In this document: piece after piece, positions 23,385-23,403 of the stretch | How positions within the stretch are numbered: the first letter of the stretch is position 1 | Layout: every line of letters begins with the position of its first letter | Assembly (NCBI RefSeq): GCF_020539865.1 | Contig: NZ_JAJBQV010000032.1 | Coordinates: forward strand, 1 to 23,403 | Direction of reading: 5' to 3' | DNA: 23,403 nt | From: Megasphaera elsdenii | GTDB taxonomy: Bacteria > Bacillota > Negativicutes > Veillonellales > Megasphaeraceae | Made by a program: the position numbers and the translations under genes | The notes under the pieces: model-generated | Told to the model about the DNA's origin: nothing | Database searches by the model: none | Seen by the model: the letters and a program-made list of their open reading frames with translations, nothing else

Positions 23385-23403
23385 GGTTTCTATCAATCAG
23401 TTA

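Larger units (their letters stand above)
1..23403 (+). mobile_element. Part of a Tn1549-like integrative conjugative element (ICE), internal segment
   Basis: All backbone genes lie on the plus strand in the order typical of Tn1549-like ICEs of Clostridia: replisome organizer, DUF5348 protein, PcfB, VirD4, Maff2, VirB6-like, PrgI, VirB4, DNA methyltransferase, next transfer gene. The backbone is GC-rich with strong AAAGGAGG ribosome sites and short overlaps, so it is probably one or a few long operons. A group II intron and a tet(W) transposon are inserted in it. No integrase, excisionase or attachment site is recognisable, so the ICE ends are inferred to lie outside; the first about 200 bases are AT-rich and could include a junction. 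Confidence 0.8.

Noticed and set aside
1..23403. CRISPR array, tRNA or rRNA genes
   Set aside because: No regularly spaced direct repeats with unique spacers and no tRNA or rRNA signatures were seen on either strand.

Overview
The window is an internal part of an integrative conjugative element (ICE) of the Tn1549-like type found in gut Clostridia (Lachnospiraceae/Ruminococcaceae-type Firmicutes). Grounds: strong AAAGGAGG ribosome sites, tightly overlapping operons, and a backbone order of replisome organizer, DUF5348, PcfB, VirD4 coupling protein, Maff2, VirB6-like, PrgI, VirB4, DNA methyltransferase, then the start of a further transfer gene. No ICE integrase, ICE relaxase, chromosomal gene, rRNA or tRNA is visible, so both ICE ends are probably outside the window. 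The species cannot be fixed from this stretch.

Two mobile elements have entered the backbone, each inside a transfer gene. (1) A 2.7-kb group II intron (2774-5487) carrying a reverse transcriptase/maturase sits in the VirD4 coupling-protein gene. Joining base 2773 to base 5488 restores an uninterrupted 595-aa TraG/VirD4, and intron bases 3182-3188 and 3109-3114 pair perfectly with the 5' exon (EBS1/IBS1 and EBS2/IBS2). (2) A 10.8-kb mobilizable serine-recombinase transposon (7525-18299) sits in the maff2 gene. Its 24-bp imperfect inverted repeats directly abut an AA dinucleotide on each side; removing it regenerates a 71-aa Maff2 frame.

The nested transposon carries, left to right: the tetracycline-resistance gene tet(W) behind a leader-peptide/attenuator region; an AT-rich SAM methyltransferase; a Tn916 Orf7/Orf8-like sigma-factor and HTH pair; a hairpin-rich non-coding stretch that is a candidate oriT; MobC and a MobA/MobL-type relaxase; a cysteine-rich VLP protein; a phage-type replisome organizer and DnaC-like helicase loader; a TnpW-like small protein; and a TndX/TnpX-type large serine recombinase at the right end. 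It therefore has its own excision, nicking and replication functions, but needs a type IV secretion channel from elsewhere.

The ICE backbone supplies such a channel (VirD4, VirB6, PrgI/VirB3, VirB4), but its VirD4 now depends on RNA splicing and its Maff2 (in the usual position of the pilin-like subunit) is broken. The host ICE may thus be conditionally or fully disabled for transfer while the nested element could still be mobilized by helpers. A further pattern is several backbone genes whose best-placed start behind a strong Shine-Dalgarno is AUU, AUC or AUA rather than AUG/GUG/UUG, two of them overlapping the stop codon of the gene before.
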